A DNA stretch of 11,346 nucleotides from an uncultured Clostridia bacterium (GCA_945227095.1 CALYOC010000009.1:1-11346); one strand, 5' to 3'. Numbered from the stretch's first letter, positions 1 through 6,692 are shown. Notes: generated by a model not told the origin, from the sequence alone. A program made the numbers and translations.

Positions 1-1026
1 ATGTGCATAATCAATTATCACCGTATAGTCCGTATCCGTCGGCACAACTTCAATCATTCCCTTTATGCCGTGCGCCTTGGGAAACGCCGCGACAACCGAT
101 GAGAACTCAACGCCCGCTTCAATCGCAGTACAAGCCGCCGCGAGTGAATTATAAACCGTGAAGGTTCCCGGAATCATACATTTTATCCTGCCGATTTCTC
201 CGTCACCCAAAAGTTCATAGCTGATACCGGACGATTTTAAGACTACATTCTTTGCAACAAAATCCGCCCTGTCATTCTTCGCGGAATACGTGACAACCTT
301 GCAATCCGTGTCCTTTACCATATCCTCCCAGGCATAATCATCACAATTCACAATGGCGGTATCACAATTTTCAAAAAGAATGTGCTTTGCCGCCTTGTAG
401 TTTTCCATTGTCTTATGATAATCCAAGTGGTCCTGCGTAAGATTTGTGAACAAGCCTATATCAAAATGTAATCCGAAACACCTGCCCTGTGCCAATGCCT
501 GCGAGGAGACCTCCATTACACAGTATTCGCAACCCGCCTCCTTCATTAAACGAAACAGGCCTTGAAGCTCATACGCGTCCGGAGTTGTATAAGCAGCCGG
601 ATATACCTTCTCACATACCATATTTTGAATCGTTCCGATAAGTCCAACCTTTTTCCCCGCGTTTTCAAGAACTGACTTGATAAGGAATGTTGTCGTTGTC
701 TTTCCGTTAGTGCCCGTAAGTCCTATCAGTTTAAGACTGTCGGTGGGATAACCGTTATATGCCGCGCACATAAGGGCGTATGCCTGCCTTGTATCTTCTA
801 CAAGTACCTCATTTTTCGCACCTGTAGGCCTCTCGGCAACAACTGCCGTCGCACCGTCCTGCTCCGCCTTAACCGCGGCATTGTGACCGTCGAAATTAGC
901 GCCGCAAATGCAGACAAACACTACGCCGCTCTTAACTTTTCTTGTATCGGAAGTGATGTCGCAAACATCACAATCAGAATAGTCCCCCATAACGCTGACC
1001 TTTTTTAAAAGCTCCGATAATTTCAT
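1..1026 (-). CDS. murE: UDP-MurNAc-tripeptide synthetase MurE (N-terminal 342 residues; 3' end outside window)
   Basis: Cytoplasmic ATP-dependent ligase adding the third amino acid (meso-DAP or Lys) to UDP-MurNAc-L-Ala-D-Glu. The ATG is at 1026, with GGAGG eight bases upstream. The frame stays open to base 1, so about 140-150 residues of a roughly 490-residue protein are missing. Visible features: a MurE-type N-terminal domain with SDTRKVKSG near residues 26-34; the ATP-binding P-loop TGTNGKT at residues 104-110; the substrate segment TTPDAYELQ; the Mur-ligase stretch VMEVSSQAL; NLTQDHLDYH; and DYAH at the very edge, the start of the family's DYAHTPD motif. The DNPR-type loop that separates DAP from Lys enzymes lies in the missing part, so the amino acid cannot be read here. 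It follows the PBP gene by 51 bases with no promoter or terminator that I can see, so it is probably co-transcribed. Identity is confident. Confidence 0.96.
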   Translation of the reverse strand, partial: MKLSELLKKVSVMGDYSDCDVCDITSDTRKVKSGVVFVCICGANFDGHNAAVKAEQDGATAVVAERPTGAKNEVLVEDTRQAYALMCAAYNGYPTDSLKLIGLTGTNGKTTTTFLIKSVLENAGKKVGLIGTIQNMVCEKVYPAAYTTPDAYELQGLFRLMKEAGCEYCVMEVSSQALAQGRCFGLHFDIGLFTNLTQDHLDYHKTMENYKAAKHILFENCDTAIVNCDDYAWEDMVKDTDCKVVTYSAKNDRADFVAKNVVLKSSGISYELLGDGEIGRIKCMIPGTFTVYNSLAAACTAIEAGVEFSSVVAAFPKAHGIKGMIEVVPTDTDYTVIIDYAH

Positions 1027-1077
1027 TTGAATTGCCTCCAAACTTAAACTTGTATTTGCTGTTTAATAACTTCCCGA

Positions 1078-3345
1078 TTACTCTTTAGAAACACCGTTTG
1101 CCGATGGGCTTGACATAAAGTAAACGGTTACAACAGTTCCCATTTGAACTTTTGAGCCTGCCGCCGCCGACTGCTTATAAGCACTCACCGCCGCACCCGA
1201 TAAGCTGTTTCCCTTTATCTCCAAATTGAGTCCGTATGCGAGCGCCGTCCTGTTCGCCTGTGAAATGCTCATACCGGTGAAATCCGGGACCTTGACGCTG
1301 CTCTTGCCGGAATCAGAGGTGTAAAGCACCACCTGTCCGCCCTTGGGCACACTTCTGCCCGCGGCAGGACTTTGTGAAAGAACCTTTTTTCCGTTCCCGA
1401 CAATTCGGTATTTAAGCTGCTTTTGAGAAAGTATATTTTTTGCCGATGATACGCTTTTCCCGGTAACAGACGGCATTATAACCTGAAGATTTGCCGCTTC
1501 TTCATCCGTGTACTGCGGTTGAATGTCGTAATAATCCATACAATCGGAGATTACATTCCCGACATACGGAGCGGCATTTGTACCGCCGCTGATGTATCCC
1601 TTTGACGGCTCGTCAACTGCAATTAAAACTGCTACTTTCGGGTCGTCCGCAGGTGCAAACGCGACAAATGATGTGACATATTTCTTACCGGTTTTAACAG
1701 TGCCGAGCTTTTCACTCGTTCCTGTCTTTCCTGCCACGCGATATCCCGCGATATAGGCATTTTTACCCGTTCCCTTTGTTACAACCTGTTCAAGCATCAA
1801 ACAAAGCTGCGAGGCCGTATCCTTGCTTATTACCTGCCTTTTGACAACGGGCTCCGTAGCAGAAACTACATTGCCCTTGCTATCCAACACCTCTTTGACG
1901 CAATAGGGAGTCATAAGCTTTCCGGAATTTGCAACGGCAGATACCGCGGTTATCATTTGAATCGGCGTAACCTGGAAGGATTGACCGAAAGAATATGACG
2001 CGAGCTCAACTTTTCCCATAGCCGACTTGTCGTGATATGTTACTCCCCTTGTGGGCGCCGCCTCGCCGGGTAAATCAATTCCCGTACGCTCGGTCAGTCC
2101 GAATGCCTCAAAATATTTGTAGAATTTATCAAGTCCCAAACGCTGACCTGCGGTTATAAACCAAGGGTTGCAGGAATGTTGAAGTCCCTCGGCAAAGGTT
2201 TGCGTGCCGTGTCCTGCGTGGTTTTCGCAATAGTACAGGCGGTCTTGAATCTGTATGCTTCCTGTGCAGGTATATGTATCGGACTCTTTTACGGCGCCCT
2301 CTTCAAGCGCAGCCGCCGCGGTTACAATTTTGAATACCGAGCCCGGCTCATATGTGTCCGTAATAGTCTTGTTCCGCCATTGCTCGGCAAGACAGTTTGA
2401 AAGAGTCTGTGCCTTCTTCTCAGGGTCCTTTATCTTTGTGAGCGCCTTCTTCTCTTTCTCATTTTTCAGAGTCCACGGCGAATTTGAGTCAAAGTCGGGT
2501 TTGTTTGACATAGCGAGAATTGCTCCGGTCTTAACCTCCATTACAATTCCGTAAGCATTCTTCGCCGCCGCATTTTCAAGCGCTTCTCCGACATTTTTAT
2601 CAAGTGAATACTGAATTTCTTCATCAAGAGTGAGCACTAACCCGTATCCGTCGCGCGCTTCAATCACCGACTCATAATTGTTAGGCATTGAATTTCCCTT
2701 TGACGTCTTGGCGGTCACTATTCTTCCCGGTGTGCCTGTCAAAGTCGAGTCATAATACGCTTCAAGTCCTTCAAGTCCCTGATTGTCGCTTCCGCAAAAG
2801 CCCAATACGGTGGACGCAAATTTCGACTCGGAATAATATCTTTTGGTAGATGTATCAATTCCTATGCAGTCTAAAAGATTGTGCTGTGTTCTGTACGCTT
2901 CGACCTTTTGCTTCGCCTCATATTCAACATTTGTGGCAATTTTCGTATAATTGTTGTTCTGCTTGCTCGCCTTAATTACATCTTCCTTATCGATACCAAG
3001 TATCTTCGATAAATCCTGTGCAATTGTATCCCTTTCCTCGTCCTTCATCTTATCGGAAGTCATATTGCTTGGGTCAAGATATATTGTCCAAACCGTGGCA
3101 CTTGAAACGAGCTTATTCATATTAGCGTCATAAATTGTTCCTCTGTTCGCTTCAAGTGTTGTATCGGTAAGCTGTGACGAAAGCGCCTTTTGCTCTAACT
3201 GCTCACCCTTTATCAGTTGAAGGTAAATAAGCCTTCCGGTCAAAAAGATAAAGCCCAGCACTACTACTGCCATTAGAATGAGCATTCTCACTTTATTCAA
3301 TTTTGCTATTCTTCTCGGTGCTTGCAAAACTTTTCCCCCAGACAT
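1078..3345 (-). CDS. ftsI: Class B penicillin-binding protein (FtsI/PbpB/SpoVD type) with two PASTA domains
   Basis: Membrane-anchored transpeptidase that crosslinks septal (or spore) peptidoglycan. In 755 residues there is a short basic N-terminus, one membrane segment at about 21-38, a dimerisation/pedestal domain, then the transpeptidase with SVFK (Ser336 nucleophile, Lys339), SCN at 391-393 and KTG at 540-542. Two PASTA domains follow at about 620-676 and 683-744. B. subtilis SpoVD has one PASTA domain and PBP2B has two, so the divisional enzyme is favoured, but only one PBP gene sits between ftsL and murE. The start is uncertain: the ATG at 3345 has no Shine-Dalgarno, while an in-frame TTG at 3327 has GGGGGA six bases upstream, the kind of site HPr also uses in this window. 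I kept ATG. A hairpin and promoter-like sequences precede the gene, so it may be partly uncoupled from ftsL. Confidence 0.93.
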   Translation of the reverse strand: MSGGKVLQAPRRIAKLNKVRMLILMAVVVLGFIFLTGRLIYLQLIKGEQLEQKALSSQLTDTTLEANRGTIYDANMNKLVSSATVWTIYLDPSNMTSDKMKDEERDTIAQDLSKILGIDKEDVIKASKQNNNYTKIATNVEYEAKQKVEAYRTQHNLLDCIGIDTSTKRYYSESKFASTVLGFCGSDNQGLEGLEAYYDSTLTGTPGRIVTAKTSKGNSMPNNYESVIEARDGYGLVLTLDEEIQYSLDKNVGEALENAAAKNAYGIVMEVKTGAILAMSNKPDFDSNSPWTLKNEKEKKALTKIKDPEKKAQTLSNCLAEQWRNKTITDTYEPGSVFKIVTAAAALEEGAVKESDTYTCTGSIQIQDRLYYCENHAGHGTQTFAEGLQHSCNPWFITAGQRLGLDKFYKYFEAFGLTERTGIDLPGEAAPTRGVTYHDKSAMGKVELASYSFGQSFQVTPIQMITAVSAVANSGKLMTPYCVKEVLDSKGNVVSATEPVVKRQVISKDTASQLCLMLEQVVTKGTGKNAYIAGYRVAGKTGTSEKLGTVKTGKKYVTSFVAFAPADDPKVAVLIAVDEPSKGYISGGTNAAPYVGNVISDCMDYYDIQPQYTDEEAANLQVIMPSVTGKSVSSAKNILSQKQLKYRIVGNGKKVLSQSPAAGRSVPKGGQVVLYTSDSGKSSVKVPDFTGMSISQANRTALAYGLNLEIKGNSLSGAAVSAYKQSAAAGSKVQMGTVVTVYFMSSPSANGVSKE
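3334..3339 (-). promoter_or_regulatory. Candidate ribosome binding site implying a TTG start for the PBP gene
   Basis: The minus strand reads GGGGGA, six bases before an in-frame TTG whose first base is 3327. The annotated ATG at 3345 is preceded by AGCGGCTTCGCGT, which has no purine-rich Shine-Dalgarno. Using TTG removes only six residues and leaves the membrane anchor intact. Confidence 0.45.
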
Positions 3346-3359
3346 ACGCGAAGCCGCTT

Positions 3360-3389
3360 ATTATATATATTCGCGCGCACACGCGTAAA
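3360..3389 (-). promoter_or_regulatory. Candidate vegetative promoter for the PBP gene
   Basis: On the minus strand a perfect TATAAT (3365-3360) is preceded, 18 bases upstream, by TTTACG (3389-3384), a partial -35 match. A start point near 3353 would leave a leader of about 8 bases to the ATG at 3345 but about 26 bases to the TTG at 3327, which fits the TTG start better. The region is AT-rich, so a chance TATAAT is possible. Confidence 0.35.
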
Positions 3390-3418
3390 AAATGTTGCGA
3401 GAGATATGGCTCTCTCGC
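3387..3418 (-). terminator. Hairpin between ftsL and the PBP gene (possible weak terminator or attenuator)
   Basis: A perfect 8-bp stem has arms GCGAGAGA and TCTCTCGC (3397-3404 and 3411-3418) and a 6-base loop. On the minus strand it is followed after four bases by six U residues (3392-3387). The offset U-tract and moderate stem suggest partial termination or attenuation rather than a full stop, because the cluster continues downstream. It could also simply mark the 3' end of an ftsL transcript. Confidence 0.45.
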
Positions 3419-3449
3419 TATATATATTTAATAATAAATGAATTTATAC

Positions 3450-3902
3450 CTATGAAACCTGCGCATCGGACGAGTTGGTTGCGTCGCCCACTTCGACATA
3501 AGTAATCTGGCTGCCTTCCTTTTTCACCATGTGAAACTTGGAGACTGCCTGCTTTTCAACCTCTTCAAGACTGACCATACCGTTAAGGTCATTGTAAAGG
3601 CGAATATTCTCACTCTCGGCTATATTTACCTCCGCCTTAACTGTTTCAAGCTGATGAACTCTTTCATTGAGAACGACGCGGACATAGAGATTGACACCGA
3701 TAAAAAGGAACATAAGCACCGCTATCGCAACCACTTTTACAGCGGCGCGCGCCGATACTTTCTGTTCGGTTCTTAACTTGTTGTAAGGCTTAGCCTTTTT
3801 GACAACAATTTTCGGATTAAAGCCGGATTGTTCAGGTTCGGGGCGAACCTTCGGTTTAGCCGAAAAGTAGTCAAAATCGTAAGCATTGGCAGAGTATGCC
3901 AT
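3450..3902 (-). CDS. ftsL: Cell division protein FtsL
   Basis: Small bitopic membrane protein of the divisome; with DivIC/FtsB it forms the coiled-coil complex that activates FtsW and the septal PBP. From the ATG at 3902 the protein has 150 residues: a basic, Pro-rich cytoplasmic tail of about 55 residues, one transmembrane helix (AIAVLMFLFIGVNLYV), then a leucine-zipper-like extracytoplasmic helix ending in a short polar tail. A longer reading starts with GTG at 3911, but AGGA sits only one base before that GTG and ten bases before the ATG, and an in-frame TAG lies immediately upstream. I therefore chose ATG. FtsL sequences diverge strongly, so the call rests on topology and on position between rsmH and the PBP gene. 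It follows rsmH by 33 bases. Confidence 0.88.
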   Translation of the reverse strand: MAYSANAYDFDYFSAKPKVRPEPEQSGFNPKIVVKKAKPYNKLRTEQKVSARAAVKVVAIAVLMFLFIGVNLYVRVVLNERVHQLETVKAEVNIAESENIRLYNDLNGMVSLEEVEKQAVSKFHMVKKEGSQITYVEVGDATNSSDAQVS

Positions 3903-3935
3903 TTCTCTCACATCCTACTTATCTTATACTTCTAA

Positions 3936-4856
3936 TCAAAGTTTAATCGCCGTTCTTAATTTTGCACTTCTGCTTCTGGGGTTTTCAGATATTTCCTTTT
4001 CACTCGGCAAAACGGGCTTTAGTATTTTCGCCCTCGGTGTTTTGCCGCACACGCACACCGGAAATTCCGGAGGACATACACACCCCTGCGCCCACTCTCT
4101 GAATTTGAGTTTTACAATTCTATCCTCAAGTGAGTGAAAGGTGATAACGCATATACGCGCTCCCTTGTTGGCACATTCGAGCGCTTCGTCGAGAGCCGTT
4201 TCCAAGTTTTCGAGTTCTTTATTGACTTCAATTCTAAGTGCCTGAAAGGTCTTTCTCGCCGGATGAGCGTCCCTTCTTGCCGCCATCGGCAAGGACTCCG
4301 AAATGATATCCGCAAGCTCTCCTGTTCTCTCGATAGGCTTATTCTCTCTGCGGCGGACAATGCTTCGGGCAATACTGCGGGAGAATTTCTCGCCGCCGTA
4401 TTTATATATTATGTCAGCCAAATCCTTTTCGCTGTATGTGTTGACAACATCCGCGGCACTTATTCCGCTTTTTGACATTCGCATATCAAGCGGCGCGTCC
4501 TTATGATAAGAAAAGCCTCTCTGCGCCGTATCGAGTTGGAACGAACTGACTCCTATATCCAAAAGCAAACCGTCAAAGCCGTCGGCGGAGCATTTGTTCA
4601 ATATATTCCTTATATTCTTAAAATTGTCATTGACAATCTTAACGCACTTATAATCCTTTAAGCGCTCGGTGATGACCTCAATGGCGTCGGGGTCGCGGTC
4701 AACGGAAATCAGTACGCCGCCGTCCAAACGCTGCGCTATCGCCCTTGAGTGACCTGCACCGCCCGCGGTTCCGTCAATATACACACCGTCGGGCTTTATC
4801 GACAGAGCCTGCAACGCTTCCTCAAAAAGTACGGATTTGTGTTTAAACTCCAACAT
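3936..4856 (-). CDS. rsmH: 16S rRNA m4C1402 N4-methyltransferase RsmH (MraW)
   Basis: S-adenosylmethionine-dependent enzyme methylating N4 of C1402 in 16S rRNA at the ribosomal P site. The 306 residues match the usual family length. Visible motifs: the N-terminal EFKHKSVL; the SAM-binding GTAGGAGHS at 29-37; LLLDIGVSSFQLD at 97-109; AHPARKTFQALRIEVNKEL at 197-215; and TFHSLEDRIVK at 239-249. Near the C-terminus is a Cys-rich stretch (CVCPPEFPVCVC), then a basic tail. The ATG at 4856 lies six bases past the mraZ stop with no obvious Shine-Dalgarno (the upstream bases are CTTATTTTTTAGTGATAT), so initiation probably depends on translational coupling to mraZ. The start is supported by the family N-terminus. 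Confidence 0.97.
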   Translation of the reverse strand: MLEFKHKSVLFEEALQALSIKPDGVYIDGTAGGAGHSRAIAQRLDGGVLISVDRDPDAIEVITERLKDYKCVKIVNDNFKNIRNILNKCSADGFDGLLLDIGVSSFQLDTAQRGFSYHKDAPLDMRMSKSGISAADVVNTYSEKDLADIIYKYGGEKFSRSIARSIVRRRENKPIERTGELADIISESLPMAARRDAHPARKTFQALRIEVNKELENLETALDEALECANKGARICVITFHSLEDRIVKLKFREWAQGCVCPPEFPVCVCGKTPRAKILKPVLPSEKEISENPRSRSAKLRTAIKL

Positions 4857-4862
4857 ATATCA

Positions 4863-5294
4863 CTAAAAAATAAGATACTCGCAGGTTTCCGGCATTTCTT
4901 CTTCCGTCTTTGTAAACTGTACTTCCCAATCGGTCGGATTCCAGACCTCCAGGTGACTGCCTACACCGGCAAATAAAACCTGATTGTCAATATCGGCGCA
5001 CCGACGAAGCTCGGCGGGAATTCTGACTCTGCCCTGCTGGTCGGGAGTCAACTCCTCCAGATACGCTATAAACCATCTCGCCGCCGATGTGCTGCGCTGT
5101 CCTTTTAAATTTGCGAAGTTCTCTAAAAAGATTGACCAGTTCTGCTCGTCATAAATAAAGAGACAGCCGTTTACTCCGCGAGTTATATAAAACTTATCGC
5201 CGAGGTTTGCTCTGAACTTTGAAGGAATCGCAATACGGCCTTTGGAATCAATCTTACCTGTATGTTGACCCGAATACTTTGGTAAATCTGCCAT
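4863..5294 (-). CDS. mraZ: Transcriptional regulator MraZ
   Basis: DNA-binding regulator of the division/cell-wall cluster, built of two tandem AbrB/SpoVT-like half-barrels and known to form a ring-shaped oligomer. Both signature loops are visible: GKIDSKGRIAIPSKFR near the N-terminus and LTPDQQGRVRIPAELR in the second half. From the ATG at 5294 it has 143 residues, the usual MraZ length. An upstream GTG at 5315 would extend the frame by seven residues, but the perfect AAGGAGG (5308-5302) lies inside that extension, seven bases before the ATG, so the shorter start is right. It is the first gene of the cluster, has its own promoter, and in studied bacteria binds its own promoter region; candidate sites are described in the findings. 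Confidence 0.96.
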   Translation of the reverse strand: MADLPKYSGQHTGKIDSKGRIAIPSKFRANLGDKFYITRGVNGCLFIYDEQNWSIFLENFANLKGQRSTSAARWFIAYLEELTPDQQGRVRIPAELRRCADIDNQVLFAGVGSHLEVWNPTDWEVQFTKTEEEMPETCEYLIF

Positions 5295-5301
5295 ACTGCA
5301 A

Positions 5302-5308
5302 CCTCCTT
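5302..5308 (-). promoter_or_regulatory. Ribosome binding site that fixes the mraZ start
   Basis: The minus strand carries AAGGAGG, a full anti-Shine-Dalgarno match, seven bases before the ATG at 5294. It is the strongest ribosome site in the window and overlaps the alternative longer mraZ frame from GTG 5315, arguing against that start. Confidence 0.9.
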
Positions 5309-5341
5309 CCCCCACTTGATTAAACGATTTTTTGAAATTCA

Positions 5342-5390
5342 GGGCAAATAATACACTTTTTGCCCAAAAAATGGGCAGTTAAACCACTGT
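5342..5390 (-). promoter_or_regulatory. Inverted repeats and MraZ-box-like hexamers in the mraZ leader
   Basis: Just downstream of the predicted mraZ start point, the minus strand holds ACAGTGG (5390-5384) and AAAGTGT (5359-5353), similar to the AAAGTG(T/G) boxes described for Mycoplasma MraZ. A third related heptamer, CAAGTGG, lies at 5318-5312. TGCCCA/TGGGCA (5361-5366 and 5372-5377) and GGGCAAA/TTTGCCC (5342-5348 and 5359-5365) form two alternative hairpins sharing an arm. An autoregulatory operator is an inference. Confidence 0.35.
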
Positions 5391-5399
5391 TATATTTTT

Positions 5400-5427
5400 A
5401 TTATACGGCTTTTTCCCCAAAAAGCAA
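5400..5427 (-). promoter_or_regulatory. mraZ: Predicted sigma-A promoter of the mraZ cluster
   Basis: The minus strand has TTGCTT (5427-5422), a 16-base spacer and a perfect TATAAT (5405-5400), with a predicted start near 5393. It lies downstream of the terminator at 5531-5495 and upstream of mraZ, as expected for the first promoter of the cluster. The -35 matches four of six consensus bases. Confidence 0.6.
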
Positions 5428-5494
5428 GATGTTTTTTTGCCTATCGATTGCCGATGATTGTAACAATTTTCGGTGTTTTACTATCTGTTGTAAC

Positions 5495-5531
5495 AAAAAA
5501 AGCCACAAACACAATATCTTGTGTTTGTGGC
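5495..5531 (-). terminator. Rho-independent terminator of the rsmD-coaD-coiled-coil transcript
   Basis: A perfect 13-bp stem (plus-strand arms GCCACAAACACAA at 5502-5514 and TTGTGTTTGTGGC at 5519-5531) closes a 4-base loop. On the minus strand it is followed directly by seven U residues (5501-5495). The other strand has no U-tract, so it acts in one direction. It lies about 165 bases past the coiled-coil gene's stop and upstream of the mraZ promoter, separating the two units. Confidence 0.93.
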
Positions 5532-5656
5532 ATAAAATTCTGTCATTAAATTGTAACATTTTTTAAGCGGAAATTTAGTGAAAATTCCAAATTTTATCCA
5601 AATTTCATACTTTTAATTCCTAAAACATTACAAATATTGTAATATCCTACAAGCTC

Positions 5657-5681
5657 GGAGACTCTCCGCGCCGCTCGGCGC
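5657..5681 (-). repeat. Two adjacent GC-rich mini-hairpins downstream of the coiled-coil gene
   Basis: In an otherwise AT-rich gap, GCGCC/GGCGC (5668-5672 and 5677-5681, loop GCTC) and GGAGA/TCTCC (5657-5661 and 5663-5667, one-base centre, so about 4 bp when folded) sit side by side, with GCTCGG repeated at 5653 and 5673. There is no U-tract on either side, so this is not a terminator. A role in mRNA 3'-end stability is possible; I do not recognise it. Confidence 0.5.
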
Positions 5682-5695
5682 AGTGATAAAACCGA

Positions 5696-6196
5696 TTAAG
5701 AATTGAAATCGGTTGTAGTCTGACCGGAGACATTTTTGAAGCTCTGACGGGCTCTGCGAACCTCGCTCATAGTTTCATAAAGTGTTTCATCAGCCTGCTT
5801 CATCAAATCGTCAACAAACTTCGCCGCATTGTTGCGAACGGAGGTTGCCTTTGCATTTGCGTCCGCAATTTTGTCATTTGCTTCGGCAGTTGCCTTTGCA
5901 AGCATAGCGTTTGCCTGTGCCTGCGCGATTTTAACAATCTCATTCTCGCTGACCATCATCTGCTGTTGTGCTTCCGCCTTTTTAATGGTGCTCTCGGCAT
6001 CAACCGCAGCTCTTTCAAGGATAGAAGAACGGTCTTCAACAATCTTCTTCGCCTTACGAATCTCTTCGGGCATATTCAAGCGAATATCCTCAATAATTTC
6101 TTTCATACGGTCGCCGTCAACCATTATTTTGTTCATAATATGCTTGCCGTCTTCCAATGTTTCTTCAAGCAAATCCAAAAAATCGTCAATTGTCAT
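5696..6196 (-). CDS. Ala-rich coiled-coil protein, F0 subunit b-like / DivIVA-SepIVA-like
   Basis: Conserved protein of 166 residues, almost entirely helical and without a membrane segment. Its parts are an acidic N-terminus (1-20), a KIMVDGDRMKEIIEDIRLNMPEE segment (23-45) that looks like the family's signature, a long Ala/Glu/Lys heptad region (46-135) rich in AxxxA spacing, and a basic RRARQSF stretch (147-153) before a short polar tail. Automated annotation often labels such proteins 'ATPase' or 'F0 subunit B', but no ATP-binding motif or membrane anchor is present. From memory, the coiled-coil gene near coaD in actinobacteria is the septal DivIVA-like protein SepIVA; the gene order and N-terminal layout here are similar, so a cell-envelope or division role is plausible but inferred. 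AAGGAAG, overlapping the end of coaD, precedes the ATG at 6196. A terminator follows. Confidence 0.8.
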   Translation of the reverse strand: MTIDDFLDLLEETLEDGKHIMNKIMVDGDRMKEIIEDIRLNMPEEIRKAKKIVEDRSSILERAAVDAESTIKKAEAQQQMMVSENEIVKIAQAQANAMLAKATAEANDKIADANAKATSVRNNAAKFVDDLMKQADETLYETMSEVRRARQSFKNVSGQTTTDFNS

Positions 6197-6199
6197 AAC

Positions 6200-6688
6200 C
6201 TAAACTTCCTTTCGTAATCCTTTAACAATATCTTCTCGTATGGCCTCAGGTACAAGAGATGTTATATCACCGCCGTACTCACACACCTGCTTGACCACAC
6301 TTGAACTTAAAAACATATTTTCACTATCGGTAATAATAAAAACAGTTTCTATTTCTTCATTTAATTTTTTATTGACAAGGGCCTGCTGAAATTCATACTC
6401 AAAATCGGAAACAGCCCTAAGTCCTTTAACTATCGCTACGGCACCCTTTTGCCTTGCAAAATCAACTAACAGTCCGTCATAGGACTCGACCTCGATATTG
6501 TCCATCGAATCGGTAAGCCTTTTTAAAAACTCCACTCTCTGCTCGGTGGTAAAGGCAAAGTTTGATTTGTTGGGGTTTCGCATTACGGTGACTATGACCT
6601 TATCAAACATTTTTGCCGCTCGGTTGATAATGTCCATATGTCCCACCGTAACCGGGTCAAAGCTGCCGGGACAAATACAAATTCTCAT
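6200..6688 (-). CDS. coaD: Phosphopantetheine adenylyltransferase CoaD
   Basis: Transfers AMP from ATP to 4'-phosphopantetheine, giving dephospho-CoA, the penultimate step of CoA synthesis; cytosolic hexamer in studied species. The 162 residues match the usual length. Visible motifs: GSFDPVTVGH at the N-terminus (nucleotidyltransferase TxGH); RNPNKSNFAFTTEQR; KGLRAVSDFEYEFQQALVNKKL (substrate-binding segment); and the C-terminal FLSSSVVKQV. A GTG at 6691 would add one residue, but AGGGAAG lies seven bases before the ATG at 6688 and only four before the GTG. CoaD proteins normally begin M-x-I-x-x-x-PGSFDP, as this shorter form does. The ribosome site is inside the end of rsmD, and the next gene's ribosome site overlaps the end of coaD: a tightly packed operon. 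Confidence 0.97.
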   Translation of the reverse strand: MRICICPGSFDPVTVGHMDIINRAAKMFDKVIVTVMRNPNKSNFAFTTEQRVEFLKRLTDSMDNIEVESYDGLLVDFARQKGAVAIVKGLRAVSDFEYEFQQALVNKKLNEEIETVFIITDSENMFLSSSVVKQVCEYGGDITSLVPEAIREDIVKGLRKEV

Positions 6689-6692
6689 CACA

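Larger units (their letters stand above)
5295..5695 (-). other. Gene-free stretch between the coiled-coil gene and mraZ
   Basis: About 400 bases without a supported gene. In minus-strand order: two small GC-rich hairpins (5681-5657), a 17-base palindrome with arms ATTACAA and TTGTAAT (5643-5627), AT-rich sequence, a strong terminator (5531-5495), three TTGTAACA motifs (5551, 5488 and 5458 as plus-strand starts), the mraZ promoter (5427-5400) and inverted GGGCA/TGCCC repeats in the mraZ leader (5377-5342). Open frames here on either strand lack ribosome sites and read through the terminator. Confidence 0.75.

Noticed and set aside
5502..5531. Bidirectional terminator or repeat-element reading of the 13-bp hairpin
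   Set aside because: Only the minus strand has a U-tract after the stem, and there are no plus-strand genes to terminate.
5360..5566. Plus-strand 68-codon Cys-rich frame in the mraZ upstream gap
   Set aside because: It starts with TTG without a ribosome site and reads straight through the perfect terminator hairpin and the mraZ promoter.
5572..5586. CodY-box-like 15-mer (two mismatches to AATTTTCWGAAAATT)
   Set aside because: Two-mismatch matches are common in AT-rich DNA, and it lies in the 3' region of the upstream transcript, about 140 bases before the mraZ promoter.
5594..5602. TTATCCAAA, one mismatch from a DnaA box
   Set aside because: A single near-match in AT-rich sequence, with no cluster of boxes and no dnaA/dnaN or origin context.
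5829..6203. Plus-strand 124-codon open frame with a hydrophobic-looking product
   Set aside because: It is the antisense of the Ala-rich coiled-coil gene; alanine codons read backwards give Ala/Ser/Cys-rich hydrophobic sequence. The minus-strand product has a conserved pattern, a ribosome site and operon context.
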